64,000 bases of DNA, taken from the NCBI GenBank assembly GCA_022984795.1, contig JALIHJ010000061.1, forward strand, positions 62,001 through 126,000. The letters are read 5' to 3'. The notes below the pieces were generated by a model that was not told where the DNA came from, searched no databases, and saw nothing but the letters and a program-made list of their open reading frames with translations. Both the position numbers and the translations under genes were made by a program. Of the stretch, positions 39,816 through 47,207 are shown piece after piece. Within the stretch, counting starts at the first letter, position 1, and each line of letters starts with the position of its first letter. Source of the DNA: Fabrea salina (taxonomy: Eukaryota > Ciliophora > Heterotrichea > Heterotrichida > Fabreidae).

Positions 39816-41237
39816 ATGTTTAGAAAGTCCAACTCTTCTAAAACAGTCAACCAGTTCAGGGAAACTATTTACAACTTGAAACAAGAAACCCAAGACATCC
39901 AAGAAAGAATCAGCAAAGGTAGATTCAGTGAGTCGGTTTATGGAGAACCAACCCATGTTTCTGAACTCCAGAACCAAAAAGACCTTTACTGCAAAAAGAT
40001 TGAAGACATGTCTAGCTACATGCAAGAACTTGACTCCCAAATCACAGATGCCGAAACCAAACTAAAGCAAAAAAGAGAACTTATTTCAGAGCAGTACAAA
40101 TTCAACGAAACTGACGAAAAAATTAAAGCTGAACTCAAAAAAACAGACTTTTTGCTAGAAAAAACCAAACAACACCTAAACGAAGCAGTTTCCAACAATA
40201 AACACTTAAAAGAAAAAGTTGACTCTTTGAGGAAAGAAAGACACGTTAGAGACAACATCAAACAAAGCCTTCAAGAAGAAGTTAAACTCAAAAACAACAA
40301 ACTCTTTTCGTTATCAGGAAAATCTCAAAAAGCTTTAAAGAAGAACCAAGAGTCCAAAGCCCAACTGGTTAAACTCAGAGAAGAACTTCAGACCCAAAGA
40401 AAGGAGTTCAGTAAACTCGAGCAAGAAATCAACCAAATGCTGTCTGATGACAACGGACTCAAAGACTACATTTACGCAGAACCAGAAAGAATAGACTTCT
40501 CAGAAGAGATTGAAGACAAAATGATTAAAAACATACAACAAAGAACCAAAATACTCCACGAAGACAAAAACAACATCAAAAACTCAATTAAAGAAATTGA
40601 AGACTACAAAAAAGCCCTTGAAGAACTAAAACAAGCCACAGGCCAAACTGAAATTAAAGACCTAATCAGGATATTTGCAGAAGCTGAAAAAAGGAACCAC
40701 TCCTACTACAACTACTTTTCAGAACTAAACCAACAAAACGACAGCTTAGAAATAGAAATCTCCCGAATCAGGTCTTTAGTGCACAAATACCAAAAAGCAA
40801 ACCAAAGCGCACAAGAAGAACGCCAACAAAAGATGAACCACTTGGAGAGAAAAAAGAACCTTATTGAAGCCCGCAACGAAGAGTACCAAAAAAAGTACGA
40901 AAAGTCTTTTGAAACCCTTGAGTCTATCAAGTCAATCCTCACTGGCATAGTTCCCCAAATGGGATACGGGTTAAAAGTCCCTCAAGAAGGGGACGAAAAG
41001 TACTCAAGCATCATTCATAACCTTTCCTTAATGGAAACCATCGCAAGTAGTTTCGAGTCCCATACATGCCCCAACCCGCTCTTCCAAGCTCCTCAAAATA
41101 AAAAACTCCACATAGAAGCACCTCTATGCACTGACAAAGAAACTACTAACGAAGAAGACGAGTCTTATCTGCCTCTCAGCAGAGACCAAATGAGAGACAG
41201 GGCTATTTTCAAGAGTGCTGCTTTCAGAAACTCATAA
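39816..41237 (+). CDS. Outer dynein arm docking complex coiled-coil protein (ODAD1/CCDC63-like)
   Basis: This 473-residue protein is nearly all coiled coil from residue 10 to about 375. The segment DLIRIFAEAEKRNHSYYNYF then SELNQQNDSLEIEISRIR corresponds to the diagnostic block of the CCDC63/CCDC114/ODA1 family (FxxxEERNFALFNYVNELN). The C-terminal LPLSRDQMRDRAI also resembles family tails. These proteins form the docking complex that fixes outer dynein arms to doublet microtubules. Length is near the algal and animal members (500-600). It ends exactly where the convergent F-box-like gene's stop begins. Confidence 0.75.
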   Translation: MFRKSNSSKTVNQFRETIYNLKQETQDIQERISKGRFSESVYGEPTHVSELQNQKDLYCKKIEDMSSYMQELDSQITDAETKLKQKRELISEQYKFNETDEKIKAELKKTDFLLEKTKQHLNEAVSNNKHLKEKVDSLRKERHVRDNIKQSLQEEVKLKNNKLFSLSGKSQKALKKNQESKAQLVKLREELQTQRKEFSKLEQEINQMLSDDNGLKDYIYAEPERIDFSEEIEDKMIKNIQQRTKILHEDKNNIKNSIKEIEDYKKALEELKQATGQTEIKDLIRIFAEAEKRNHSYYNYFSELNQQNDSLEIEISRIRSLVHKYQKANQSAQEERQQKMNHLERKKNLIEARNEEYQKKYEKSFETLESIKSILTGIVPQMGYGLKVPQEGDEKYSSIIHNLSLMETIASSFESHTCPNPLFQAPQNKKLHIEAPLCTDKETTNEEDESYLPLSRDQMRDRAIFKSAAFRNS

Positions 41238-42209
41238 TTACTTACTAAAAGAGGGCTTTAACTGTCTCCAAATAGAGCCTGCAACCCAGTTAAGTTGCTT
41301 AGTAGTTTTTCCGTGAATGTAGTTAAATGCTAAGCTTCCAGGAGTTTCTGTGTCTACTTGCCAAATGTCCACTTTCATTGAACTCAGCTTGCCAAGCAGT
41401 TCTTGTTTCCGAGCTTCTTGAAGGGGTTCTTGAGGTTTCTTAGCTAGTTTCTTAGCCAGTTTCCTGGCTGAGCAGCTTCTTTTGCCTTGTATGTAGTTCA
41501 GAGACTCCCCAACACACTTTCTCAGTTGAGTGTACTGAGTAATTCCTTCTTTTTTTAAGTAGTAAATTAACTCTGCTTTTCTTTTTTCTTGTAAACAACT
41601 CAAACCAGTAGTAGGTTCTGTTTTTAAGTGGAACTTGTAACAAACAAACATGTACTTGCCAGACTTAGAGGGGTGCAGTACCTTGAGTCTTGGAATTTGC
41701 TTAGAAAGTACTTGTTTCCTAGTCATTCCGTAGTCCAACTCAGCCGACTCCAAAGAAACCATTTCAAACTTAGGCAACTTAGCACAACTGTAACAAAGAG
41801 TCCTTTTGAGCAAGGGCAAAAAACGCATTTTCTTTTCAGGAATTCCACATTCGAAGCAGGTGTTGTACAGCAACTGACAGTAAACGTACCTCCACTTAAT
41901 ACGGTTTTTCAAGCTGCCATCTTTCTCTAGTTTTTGAGTCTTTTTAAGAGCTTCATCTAAAAGGAGTTGTTGTCTTTCAGGGAGCTCCAAAGCTTCGCAG
42001 TGCTGCATGATAACAAAGGGGTCCCAGAAAGCAGAATACCAAGTTTTGCACACCCTAGACACCTGAGTTGTTTCAAAGCCTTCTAGGTACTGCAGAGCCA
42101 AACTCACTTGGATTGGTCTGTTGAGCCTGTAGTAAGAAAGTTTGGGCAGTAGGTCTTTAGGTTTAATCTTAAACTTGTTTGCAGGCACTCCATTTCTGTA
42201 GTCAAACAT
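41238..42209 (-). CDS. F-box-like protein with Cys pairs
   Basis: This is a 323-residue protein. Residues 32-67 (IQVSLALQYLEGFETTQVSRV, CKTWYSAFW) fit an F-box: a hydrophobic helix, then the VSRVCKxWY signature. Two CxxC pairs (CFECG and CYSC, about 123 and 143) may bind zinc. The C-terminal half is basic with Lys/Arg/Gln helices and shows no leucine-rich or WD repeats, so the substrate-binding part is unfamiliar. Its ATG is 8 bp from the ATG of SKP1 on the opposite strand, which strengthens the F-box reading because SKP1 binds F-boxes in SCF ubiquitin ligases. The assignment by sequence alone is moderate. Confidence 0.6.
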   Translation of the reverse strand: MFDYRNGVPANKFKIKPKDLLPKLSYYRLNRPIQVSLALQYLEGFETTQVSRVCKTWYSAFWDPFVIMQHCEALELPERQQLLLDEALKKTQKLEKDGSLKNRIKWRYVYCQLLYNTCFECGIPEKKMRFLPLLKRTLCYSCAKLPKFEMVSLESAELDYGMTRKQVLSKQIPRLKVLHPSKSGKYMFVCYKFHLKTEPTTGLSCLQEKRKAELIYYLKKEGITQYTQLRKCVGESLNYIQGKRSCSARKLAKKLAKKPQEPLQEARKQELLGKLSSMKVDIWQVDTETPGSLAFNYIHGKTTKQLNWVAGSIWRQLKPSFSK

Positions 42210-42217
42210 CCCCTTAT
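42210..42217. promoter_or_regulatory. 8-bp head-to-head spacer (F-box-like / SKP1)
   Basis: The sequence CCCCTTAT lies between CAT (42207-42209) and ATG (42218-42220). It probably sits at the centre of a shared bidirectional promoter that would couple the two SCF genes. Confidence 0.55.
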
Positions 42218-42700
42218 ATGGAAAATTTACTAAAACTTAAGTCAAAAGAAGGAGACATTTTCGAAATAGAACAAGCAGCAGCTGTTAGATCAGTGCTAAT
42301 CAAAACAGTCCTAGAAGACTCCAGCGAAGATGAAATACCCCTTCCCAACATTAGTTCCGAAATCCTCACCAAAGTAATTGAGTACTTGAACTACCACAAG
42401 TCTGTTGAACCAAGAGACATCAGAAAACCCCTGCCTCACGGAAGACTTGAGGAACTCGTTCCTGAGTGGGACGCCAACTTCATCGACTTGCCTGTAGAAA
42501 CCCTTAAAAACATGATTCTGGCTTCGAACTACCTAGACATCAAACCCTTGCTAGAACTTGCCTCTGCCAAAGTTGCTGCACTTATGAAAGGCAAAACAGT
42601 AGAAGAACTGAGAGTTCTCTTTGACGTAGAGAACGATTACACCCCAGAAGAAGACGAAGCTCTCCGGCAAGAAAACAGATGGGCTGAAGAAGAAAGTTAG
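42218..42700 (+). CDS. SKP1: SKP1, SCF ubiquitin ligase adaptor
   Basis: This is a 160-residue SKP1. The N-terminal BTB/POZ-like part has LKLKSKEGDIFEIEQAAA and EIPLPNISSEILTKVIEYL. The C-terminal F-box-binding helices include FIDLPVETLKNMILASNYLDI, LLELASAKVAALMKGK, TVEELRVLF, NDYTPEEDEAL and ENRWAEE, all diagnostic. SKP1 links F-box proteins to cullin-1. The ATG at 42218 is correct; the frame is open 13 codons upstream but only from a TTG. The final WAEE is followed by SES-type residues where animals end in WCEEK. The stop codon abuts that of the convergent small gene. Confidence 0.97.
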   Translation: MENLLKLKSKEGDIFEIEQAAAVRSVLIKTVLEDSSEDEIPLPNISSEILTKVIEYLNYHKSVEPRDIRKPLPHGRLEELVPEWDANFIDLPVETLKNMILASNYLDIKPLLELASAKVAALMKGKTVEELRVLFDVENDYTPEEDEALRQENRWAEEES

Positions 42701-42880
42701 TTAATGCTGTTTAACCTTCTGAGTTGGCTTCCACCTTAAAGCTAGCACTAGAAAAGCAAACCCAAGTGCACTCAGAAACACAGAAATCAGCAAAGAGTAA
42801 TTTGGAAGAGGCAGTTGGTCAAGTGTTATTTTAATGCCTGGTGGTAAGTACTCAACTAGTTCTCTGTTAAGTTTTTCCAT
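42701..42880 (-). CDS. 59-residue single-pass membrane protein
   Basis: This is a complete short frame on the minus strand: MEKLNRELVEYLPPG at the start, a hydrophobic helix of about 20 residues (LLISVFLSALGFAFLVLALR, about 30-49), then a basic tail WKPTQKVKQH and TAA. Topology suggests N-out/C-in by the positive-inside rule. The shape is that of small ER or mitochondrial complex subunits, but I recognise no family. Support comes from the clean hydrophobic segment, the ATG in AT-rich context, and an exact fit between the SKP1 stop and the next gap. Without it this would be the only gap over 100 bp in the window. Confidence 0.62.
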   Translation of the reverse strand: MEKLNRELVEYLPPGIKITLDQLPLPNYSLLISVFLSALGFAFLVLALRWKPTQKVKQH

Positions 42881-42972
42881 TCTTTATCTAATAGTTATGG
42901 AGCCCTTCATAAAGTTAACTCAGATTTAATAGTAACAGATTTAGACCAAAATGTAACCATAATATACTAAAT
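42881..42972. promoter_or_regulatory. Largest intergenic gap (92 bp), divergent
   Basis: This AT-rich segment sits between the 59-residue gene and the FAIM-like gene. It contains many TAA/TTA/ATA trinucleotides and runs such as taatatactaaat immediately before the downstream ATG. I see no RNA gene or ORF in it. Confidence 0.4.
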
Positions 42973-44256
42973 ATGCCAAGATCATTCAAGCCACTGTCAT
43001 TCCAAACTTACAATGTAGGCAAGCGAATCAAAAGTTCAAAGAAACGCTTTATGTGGAAATTCGAACTGGACGGGAAAGAACATACAGTAGACTTGTATGT
43101 AAGTCGTCTGTCTGGTAAAAGAAAGGTTTTACTCAATGGGGACATAAAGCTTGAAACACGCAAGTCAGGCGCAGGACCAGGAACCAGTTACCCCATGAGG
43201 ATAGGAAACCACAACCTTCTGATCTACGAACAGTTTGACAACGTCTTTGACCTGCGCTGCGACAACCTGTCCTTTGAAAACGTCTACGGAAGGAACCGTT
43301 CTGGCACTGACTACAGGTACAATGACCCCTTCTCAAGGAACGAATTCAACGACTTTGAAAGGACTCGGGAGCCCCAGAACTACGGAGCGAAGTGGGAAGA
43401 AGAAGACTACGAGGACTACAAATACAGCAGACCTAAGCCTCGCAAGTCCTTTGAAAGAAGGCACTCCCCCGAAAGGTCCAGCAGTCCTCCTAGCTACAGA
43501 AGGAAACAAGAATACAGAGAACCCCCCAAAAGGTCACCCACTCCCACTCCTTCCACCAAGCCCAGAGTCCCTTCACCCAAAAAACAAGAATCACGGCCAC
43601 CCAAACAAGAAGAAGCCTTTGACTTGTTCAGTGTCCCTGCTGCCCCACCTAAAACTCTGCCTAACGACCTTTTCACCCAACCCCTTGAAAGCGCACCTAA
43701 GAACTTCAATTTGTCCTCCAATCCTTTTGAGTCTCCTCCTTCTTCCCCGCCCAAGCAACCTACTCAACAAAGCGACCCCTTCCAAGACCCTGTGTTTGGT
43801 TCGCAGCCAGCATTCAGTCCGCCCAAACAGCAAGCTGCTCAACAAAGTGACCCCTTTCAAGACTCTGTGTTTGCTTCACAACCAGCATTTGGCCAACCCA
43901 AACAAGAACCCTCTCCAGAAAAAAGTGTTTTTGACTTAGTAGACCTTGACAACATGCATCTAGGAGACAACTATTCCAAAGTCACAGCCAAAAAAGCTCA
44001 AGAAGCTAACAAACCTGTTAGTGTAGGAGAGAATGCTCCCAATGTGCCCTTAAACCAATTAATGACACAGAGACAAGATCAAGGAATGGGTCAAATGGGA
44101 CAAATGGGACAAATGGGTCAAATGGGTCAAATGCAAGGTATGGGAATGATGAACCCTATGCAAGGAATGAATCCCATGCAAGCTATGATGTACAACCAGT
44201 TCATGACAGGGATGTATAACCAATGGGCCCAAAACCAACAACCTCCTTACCAATAA
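42973..44256 (+). CDS. FAIM-like domain protein with NPF/DPF endocytic motifs
   Basis: This is a 427-residue protein. Residues 25-105 resemble the beta-sandwich of FAIM proteins (MWKFELDGKEHTVDLYVSRLS, GKRKVLLNG, IGNHNLLIYEQFDNVFDLRC). The rest is disordered: charged Arg/Glu/Tyr, then Pro/Gln-rich. It has one NPF (SSNPFESPP) and two DPF motifs (QQSDPFQD) inside a duplicated 25-residue unit. These are the ligands of EH domains and of AP-2 alpha and gamma ears. A Met-Gly-Gln repeat and a Met/Asn/Gln-rich end follow. I infer an accessory protein of clathrin-coated vesicle formation with a FAIM-like module of unknown ligand. Domain similarity is visible by eye; the role is inferred. Confidence 0.65.
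   Translation: MPRSFKPLSFQTYNVGKRIKSSKKRFMWKFELDGKEHTVDLYVSRLSGKRKVLLNGDIKLETRKSGAGPGTSYPMRIGNHNLLIYEQFDNVFDLRCDNLSFENVYGRNRSGTDYRYNDPFSRNEFNDFERTREPQNYGAKWEEEDYEDYKYSRPKPRKSFERRHSPERSSSPPSYRRKQEYREPPKRSPTPTPSTKPRVPSPKKQESRPPKQEEAFDLFSVPAAPPKTLPNDLFTQPLESAPKNFNLSSNPFESPPSSPPKQPTQQSDPFQDPVFGSQPAFSPPKQQAAQQSDPFQDSVFASQPAFGQPKQEPSPEKSVFDLVDLDNMHLGDNYSKVTAKKAQEANKPVSVGENAPNVPLNQLMTQRQDQGMGQMGQMGQMGQMGQMQGMGMMNPMQGMNPMQAMMYNQFMTGMYNQWAQNQQPPYQ
43765..43914 (+). repeat. Two 75-nt coding repeats with DPF motifs
   Basis: CAACAAAGC/T-GACCCC units begin at about 43765 and 43840 and encode QQSDPFQDPVFGSQPAF and QQSDPFQDSVFASQPAF. The copies have diverged mainly at third positions, so the motif itself appears selected. 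Confidence 0.75.
44082..44140 (+). repeat. Met-Gly-Gln coding minisatellite
   Basis: About six tandem 9-nt units of the form CAAATGGG(A/T) encode repeated QMG triplets near the C-terminus of the FAIM-like protein. Length polymorphism is likely. Confidence 0.8.
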
Positions 44257-44275
44257 ATATAAAATATCTTAAATC

Positions 44276-45439
44276 CTAATAGTTACTTAAAGGCAAATTT
44301 TCTTTGTCCGTTTGCCTCGAGAAGTCTTTAATGTAGTCGTAGTAGAAAGTGTCTAAGTGGAAAGTCTGCCTGTTCACAGCTCTGACGTCGTTGACTCTAC
44401 TCACTGCCTTCAAGTAGTCTATGAGTTTGCTGAGTTCTTTGTCAGACATGTCTGAGTACCAACTTATAATAGGCACTCCGTTGTCCAGCTGGTAAGCAAA
44501 GCTGTAAGCAGCGTTGTCAATTATAAGGATCTCTTCCAGTCTCCTTCGAGCTAGGATCCTCAAGTCTTTTATGTACACTCCGTCAACTTGGATGCAGTTT
44601 TCCCTGTACAGTCTGTGATGGATAAGTTCACCTGTAGGGTCTAAGCAGTCCAAAGCTTTGTCAGCGTAGCACTTGTGGGACGCAGTGAAAACTATCACTT
44701 CGAAGTCCTTGTTGGCAGCTTGCAAGACCTCCCTGGCGTAGGGTCTTATATTGAGTCCTGCTTGAATGCGTTCTCCAGTTGGGAAGTCGATGTTTATACT
44801 ACAATGTCCTTTTCTGGGATCATCAACACAATGAACCAGAGTTTCATCTAAGTCGAACACTACAGTTTTTTTGTTTTCGTAACCTCTTCTTTTAGGCAGG
44901 TAAACGACTTTGCGGCTAAGGGTTTGGTAGTCTACCTGCCTAACGTTTCTGACGAATTTCAAAGCCTGGAAGGTTTGGTAAAGGTGGTCCCGGTAAAGGG
45001 ACTCAGGCGACTTCTGCGCAACAGAAGTAACTATGGACTTTACCGAAGGAGTCTTTGAAAGCTGAGCACTGGTTGCGGACCTACTCAGTTTGCTCCTGGG
45101 TGTAGGGGGCTTTGAGTTTTCTGTTTGGGGAGACTTGCTTGCAAATATCCTAGAGTGGTTGTGGGTCGAAAACACGTACTTAGAAGGAGACTTGATCTTG
45201 GGGGGCGAAGCAGCAGTAGGCGAGAAGCTAAACGCTGGTGGTTTTGAAAGCGTGTTGAGTTTGTGTAGAGAAAACGTTTGTGGGGACCTGGAGATACCGG
45301 TAGGTGAGTTTTTGCCCAAGGTATAAAGGGTACTGGTTTCTGAGTTTTCTTCTGGGATGTTGATGTTCAAGCTTTTGAAAGGCTTTGAAGCTGGACTCCT
45401 AGAAGTACGCCCGGTTATCGATAACACTTGGTTTGACAT
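44276..45439 (-). CDS. SCP/FCP-type CTD phosphatase (NIF domain)
   Basis: This is a 387-residue phosphatase. The catalytic motif VVFDLDETLVHC (DxDxT) lies near residue 195-206. It is followed by RPYAREVLQAANKDFEVIVFTASHKCYADKALDCLDP, and by ILIIDNAAYSFAYQLDNGVPI. This HAD-fold NIF domain covers the C-terminal 190 residues. The N-terminal half is Ser/Pro/Lys-rich and disordered. Relatives dephosphorylate the RNA polymerase II CTD or, in ciliates, many other targets. The metal-binding Asp residues are intact, so it should be active. Confidence 0.92.
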   Translation of the reverse strand: MSNQVLSITGRTSRSPASKPFKSLNINIPEENSETSTLYTLGKNSPTGISRSPQTFSLHKLNTLSKPPAFSFSPTAASPPKIKSPSKYVFSTHNHSRIFASKSPQTENSKPPTPRSKLSRSATSAQLSKTPSVKSIVTSVAQKSPESLYRDHLYQTFQALKFVRNVRQVDYQTLSRKVVYLPKRRGYENKKTVVFDLDETLVHCVDDPRKGHCSINIDFPTGERIQAGLNIRPYAREVLQAANKDFEVIVFTASHKCYADKALDCLDPTGELIHHRLYRENCIQVDGVYIKDLRILARRRLEEILIIDNAAYSFAYQLDNGVPIISWYSDMSDKELSKLIDYLKAVSRVNDVRAVNRQTFHLDTFYYDYIKDFSRQTDKENLPLSNY

Positions 45440-45489
45440 TTTAAATCTTAACAGAAGAATTAATTCAAATTAAATTTTTACGAATGTTA

Positions 45490-46152
45490 CTACTGCGAAG
45501 CGTTAAAGGTCGACAGCATTTCGTTAAGTGCTCTTTGGAACTCTTGTTGTCTCTGGTAAAAGGGGCAGTTGTTAGCACACGCAGGTGCTGCTTTAAGTGA
45601 AGTCCGTTTGGTCATTGCTCCGCAGGTACAGATTGCTGGTATGTCTTCTCGGAAGCGTTCTTTCATCTTGTCTCTGACTAGGCTCTTCAAGGCACTTGTG
45701 TACCTTATTTGTTCTAGGTGCCTTTTGGTGTGGTCTGGTGGTTCCACTGTTTGCTGGGTGGGTTCTGGTTCTTGTTTGAGTTGGGCTATTTGGGGTTCAA
45801 ACTTTCCTTTGAGTTTTTCTAGTTTTTTTGATTGTTCCTCTGGGGGTAGTTTTTCGAGTTTTGCAAGTTTTTTCTGGTACTTAGACTCTAGTTTAGCTAT
45901 TTTTTCTTGTGGTGTTTTTTCTTTCTTGTCTTTCTTGTCTTTCTTGTCTTTCTTGTCTTTCTTGTCTTTCTTGTCTTTCTTGTCTTTCTTGTCTTTTTTG
46001 TCTTTCTTGTCTTTTTTGTCTTTTTTGTCTTTTTTGTCCTTCTTTTTGTCCTTCTTCTCAGACTTTTCAAGCTTTTTAGGTTTTTCTTCAAAAGGCTTCA
46101 TCTGCTTTTGGGACTTACTTACTTGGGGCATTTTCCCAGTGTCTACTTCCAT
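45490..46152 (-). CDS. CCDC15-like C-terminal module with KKD repeat
   Basis: This is a 220-residue protein. An N-terminal Lys/Asp repeat (KKDKKDKKD..., about 35-75) precedes a Lys/Leu/Glu helix. The C-terminal 75 residues carry HLEQIRYTSALKSLVRDKMKE, ICTCG, and ACANNCPFYQRQQEFQRAL. This matches the C-terminus of animal CCDC15 (YVEALRAQIQEKM..., CCCG, TCANNCIFYKN). CCDC15 is a centriole-associated protein. Its N-terminal half seems to be encoded by the adjacent upstream gene in another frame; see findings. The frame is open for at least seven codons upstream of the ATG. Confidence 0.7.
   Translation of the reverse strand: MEVDTGKMPQVSKSQKQMKPFEEKPKKLEKSEKKDKKKDKKDKKDKKDKKDKKDKKDKKDKKDKKDKKDKKDKKDKKEKTPQEKIAKLESKYQKKLAKLEKLPPEEQSKKLEKLKGKFEPQIAQLKQEPEPTQQTVEPPDHTKRHLEQIRYTSALKSLVRDKMKERFREDIPAICTCGAMTKRTSLKAAPACANNCPFYQRQQEFQRALNEMLSTFNASQ
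45921..46056 (-). repeat. 9-nt tandem repeat encoding (KKD)n
   Basis: About 14 units of TTTCTTGTC (plus-strand view), with T/C variation in the later copies, encode Lys-Lys-Asp repeats on the minus strand. The unit leaves several frames open on both strands, which explains the spurious antisense open frames here. Confidence 0.88.
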
Positions 46153-46166
46153 GTACCTTTGAGGAC

Positions 46167-47177
46167 TTAAACTCCCCCCTCACGAGTAACTGCAGTTCTG
46201 CGTTTTTCACGATTTAAAGCTTTTTGACGTGCTTGCTTGACTCTTTCGGCTTCTTGAGTCACAACAGGGGTTCCCCACTTAACTCTAGGAACACTTTTGG
46301 ACCTAACACTTACATTCTTGGCGTGGTGGTGTTCCTGAATAGATGCTATTTTTCTTACAAACGCAACTTGCAGGGCTTGTTCGTCGTAGTTCAGAGTTCC
46401 CCAGGGTTTCTGTAAGTCTTTATCTTTGGAAACTCTGAGTTTAGCAGTTACTTGGGCTTGAGTTTGCTCGACTTCGTGGTCAGGAAGGGAATTTTTAACT
46501 TTCAGTCCCATGGCTGCAAAGGCTGTTTGGGCGTTGTTGAGCACTAAGGACACCAACATAGGCATGGGTTCTTGAGTGAAGTTGAGTCTAGACTTTGTAG
46601 TTTCTTCAAACCTAACTTTTTTATCAGGCTCTTCTTCAGTGCATGGGTCTTTTTCTTCGGAGATTTCGGAGAGTTGGTACTGGTCTATTGACTTTTCAGG
46701 GGGTTTTGAAAAACTACTGAAGTCTTCTTTGAAACAAGACTTAGAAGCCTTTTTGGTTTCTTTAGAAGTCTCCTTCGAGAGTTCCTGCGTTTTTTGAACT
46801 AAAAAAGCACCTACTTTGTTTGACTGGCAGTAAGCCCTTACAGCGTTGAACTTGCTAGCACCTTCTTGGATTTGTTTGAGTTTTTCTTCTTTTTCTTTGG
46901 CTTGTCTGGTCCTGACGAGTTCTTGGGTTCTTCTCAGGAAGTTCTGGACTCTGTAAAGTTTTTGCTGTTCCCTTTCCTGGGCAACTTGTTCTTCCCTCAC
47001 AGCACTTTCCCCTGCTGGAGGAAGTGCCTGCAAGCTTTCAGACACCGAAAGCACGTGGCACCGGTTCAGTGGTACATTAGTTCTAGTGTCGAACTTCCGC
47101 GAGGGTTCTATTGGAAGTGATATTGCGTCTTGAGAAATCACTCTTAAGTTGTCTAAACTAGGTTCAAAGTTACTCAT
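46167..47177 (-). CDS. Coiled-coil protein resembling the N-terminal part of CCDC15
   Basis: This is a 336-residue hydrophilic protein. A helix at about 60-110 (VREEQVAQEREQQKLYRVQNF, LRRTQELVRTRQAKEKEEKL) resembles the N-terminal helical block of CCDC15. The remainder is Ser/Glu/Lys-rich, with a short motif RVKWGTPVVT and a basic C-terminus KALNREKRRTAVTREGGV. The last codons include a run of six Gs (46174-46179). The stop falls 14 bp before the ATG of the CCDC15-like C-terminal gene on the same strand. Homology is weak except in the helical block. Confidence 0.6.
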   Translation of the reverse strand: MSNFEPSLDNLRVISQDAISLPIEPSRKFDTRTNVPLNRCHVLSVSESLQALPPAGESAVREEQVAQEREQQKLYRVQNFLRRTQELVRTRQAKEKEEKLKQIQEGASKFNAVRAYCQSNKVGAFLVQKTQELSKETSKETKKASKSCFKEDFSSFSKPPEKSIDQYQLSEISEEKDPCTEEEPDKKVRFEETTKSRLNFTQEPMPMLVSLVLNNAQTAFAAMGLKVKNSLPDHEVEQTQAQVTAKLRVSKDKDLQKPWGTLNYDEQALQVAFVRKIASIQEHHHAKNVSVRSKSVPRVKWGTPVVTQEAERVKQARQKALNREKRRTAVTREGGV

Positions 47178-47207
47178 TTAAAATTATTCCCTCCATTTGA
47201 ACTGTTT
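47178..47207. promoter_or_regulatory. 30-bp head-to-head spacer
   Basis: An AT-rich segment (ttaaaattattccctcc...) between the CCDC15-like gene and the TPR gene. It contains no recognisable motif beyond A/T richness next to each ATG. Confidence 0.4.

Noticed and set aside
42844-42859. A 16-nt GTAAGT...CTAG segment on the plus strand downstream of SKP1
   Set aside because: No plus-strand coding frame flanks it; SKP1 is complete and the minus strand carries an intact 59-residue frame through it.
45569-46162. 197-codon plus-strand frame with long Phe/Leu/Ser repeats
   Set aside because: It is the antisense of the KKD repeat and of a conserved Cys-rich C-terminus; the minus strand carries the homology.
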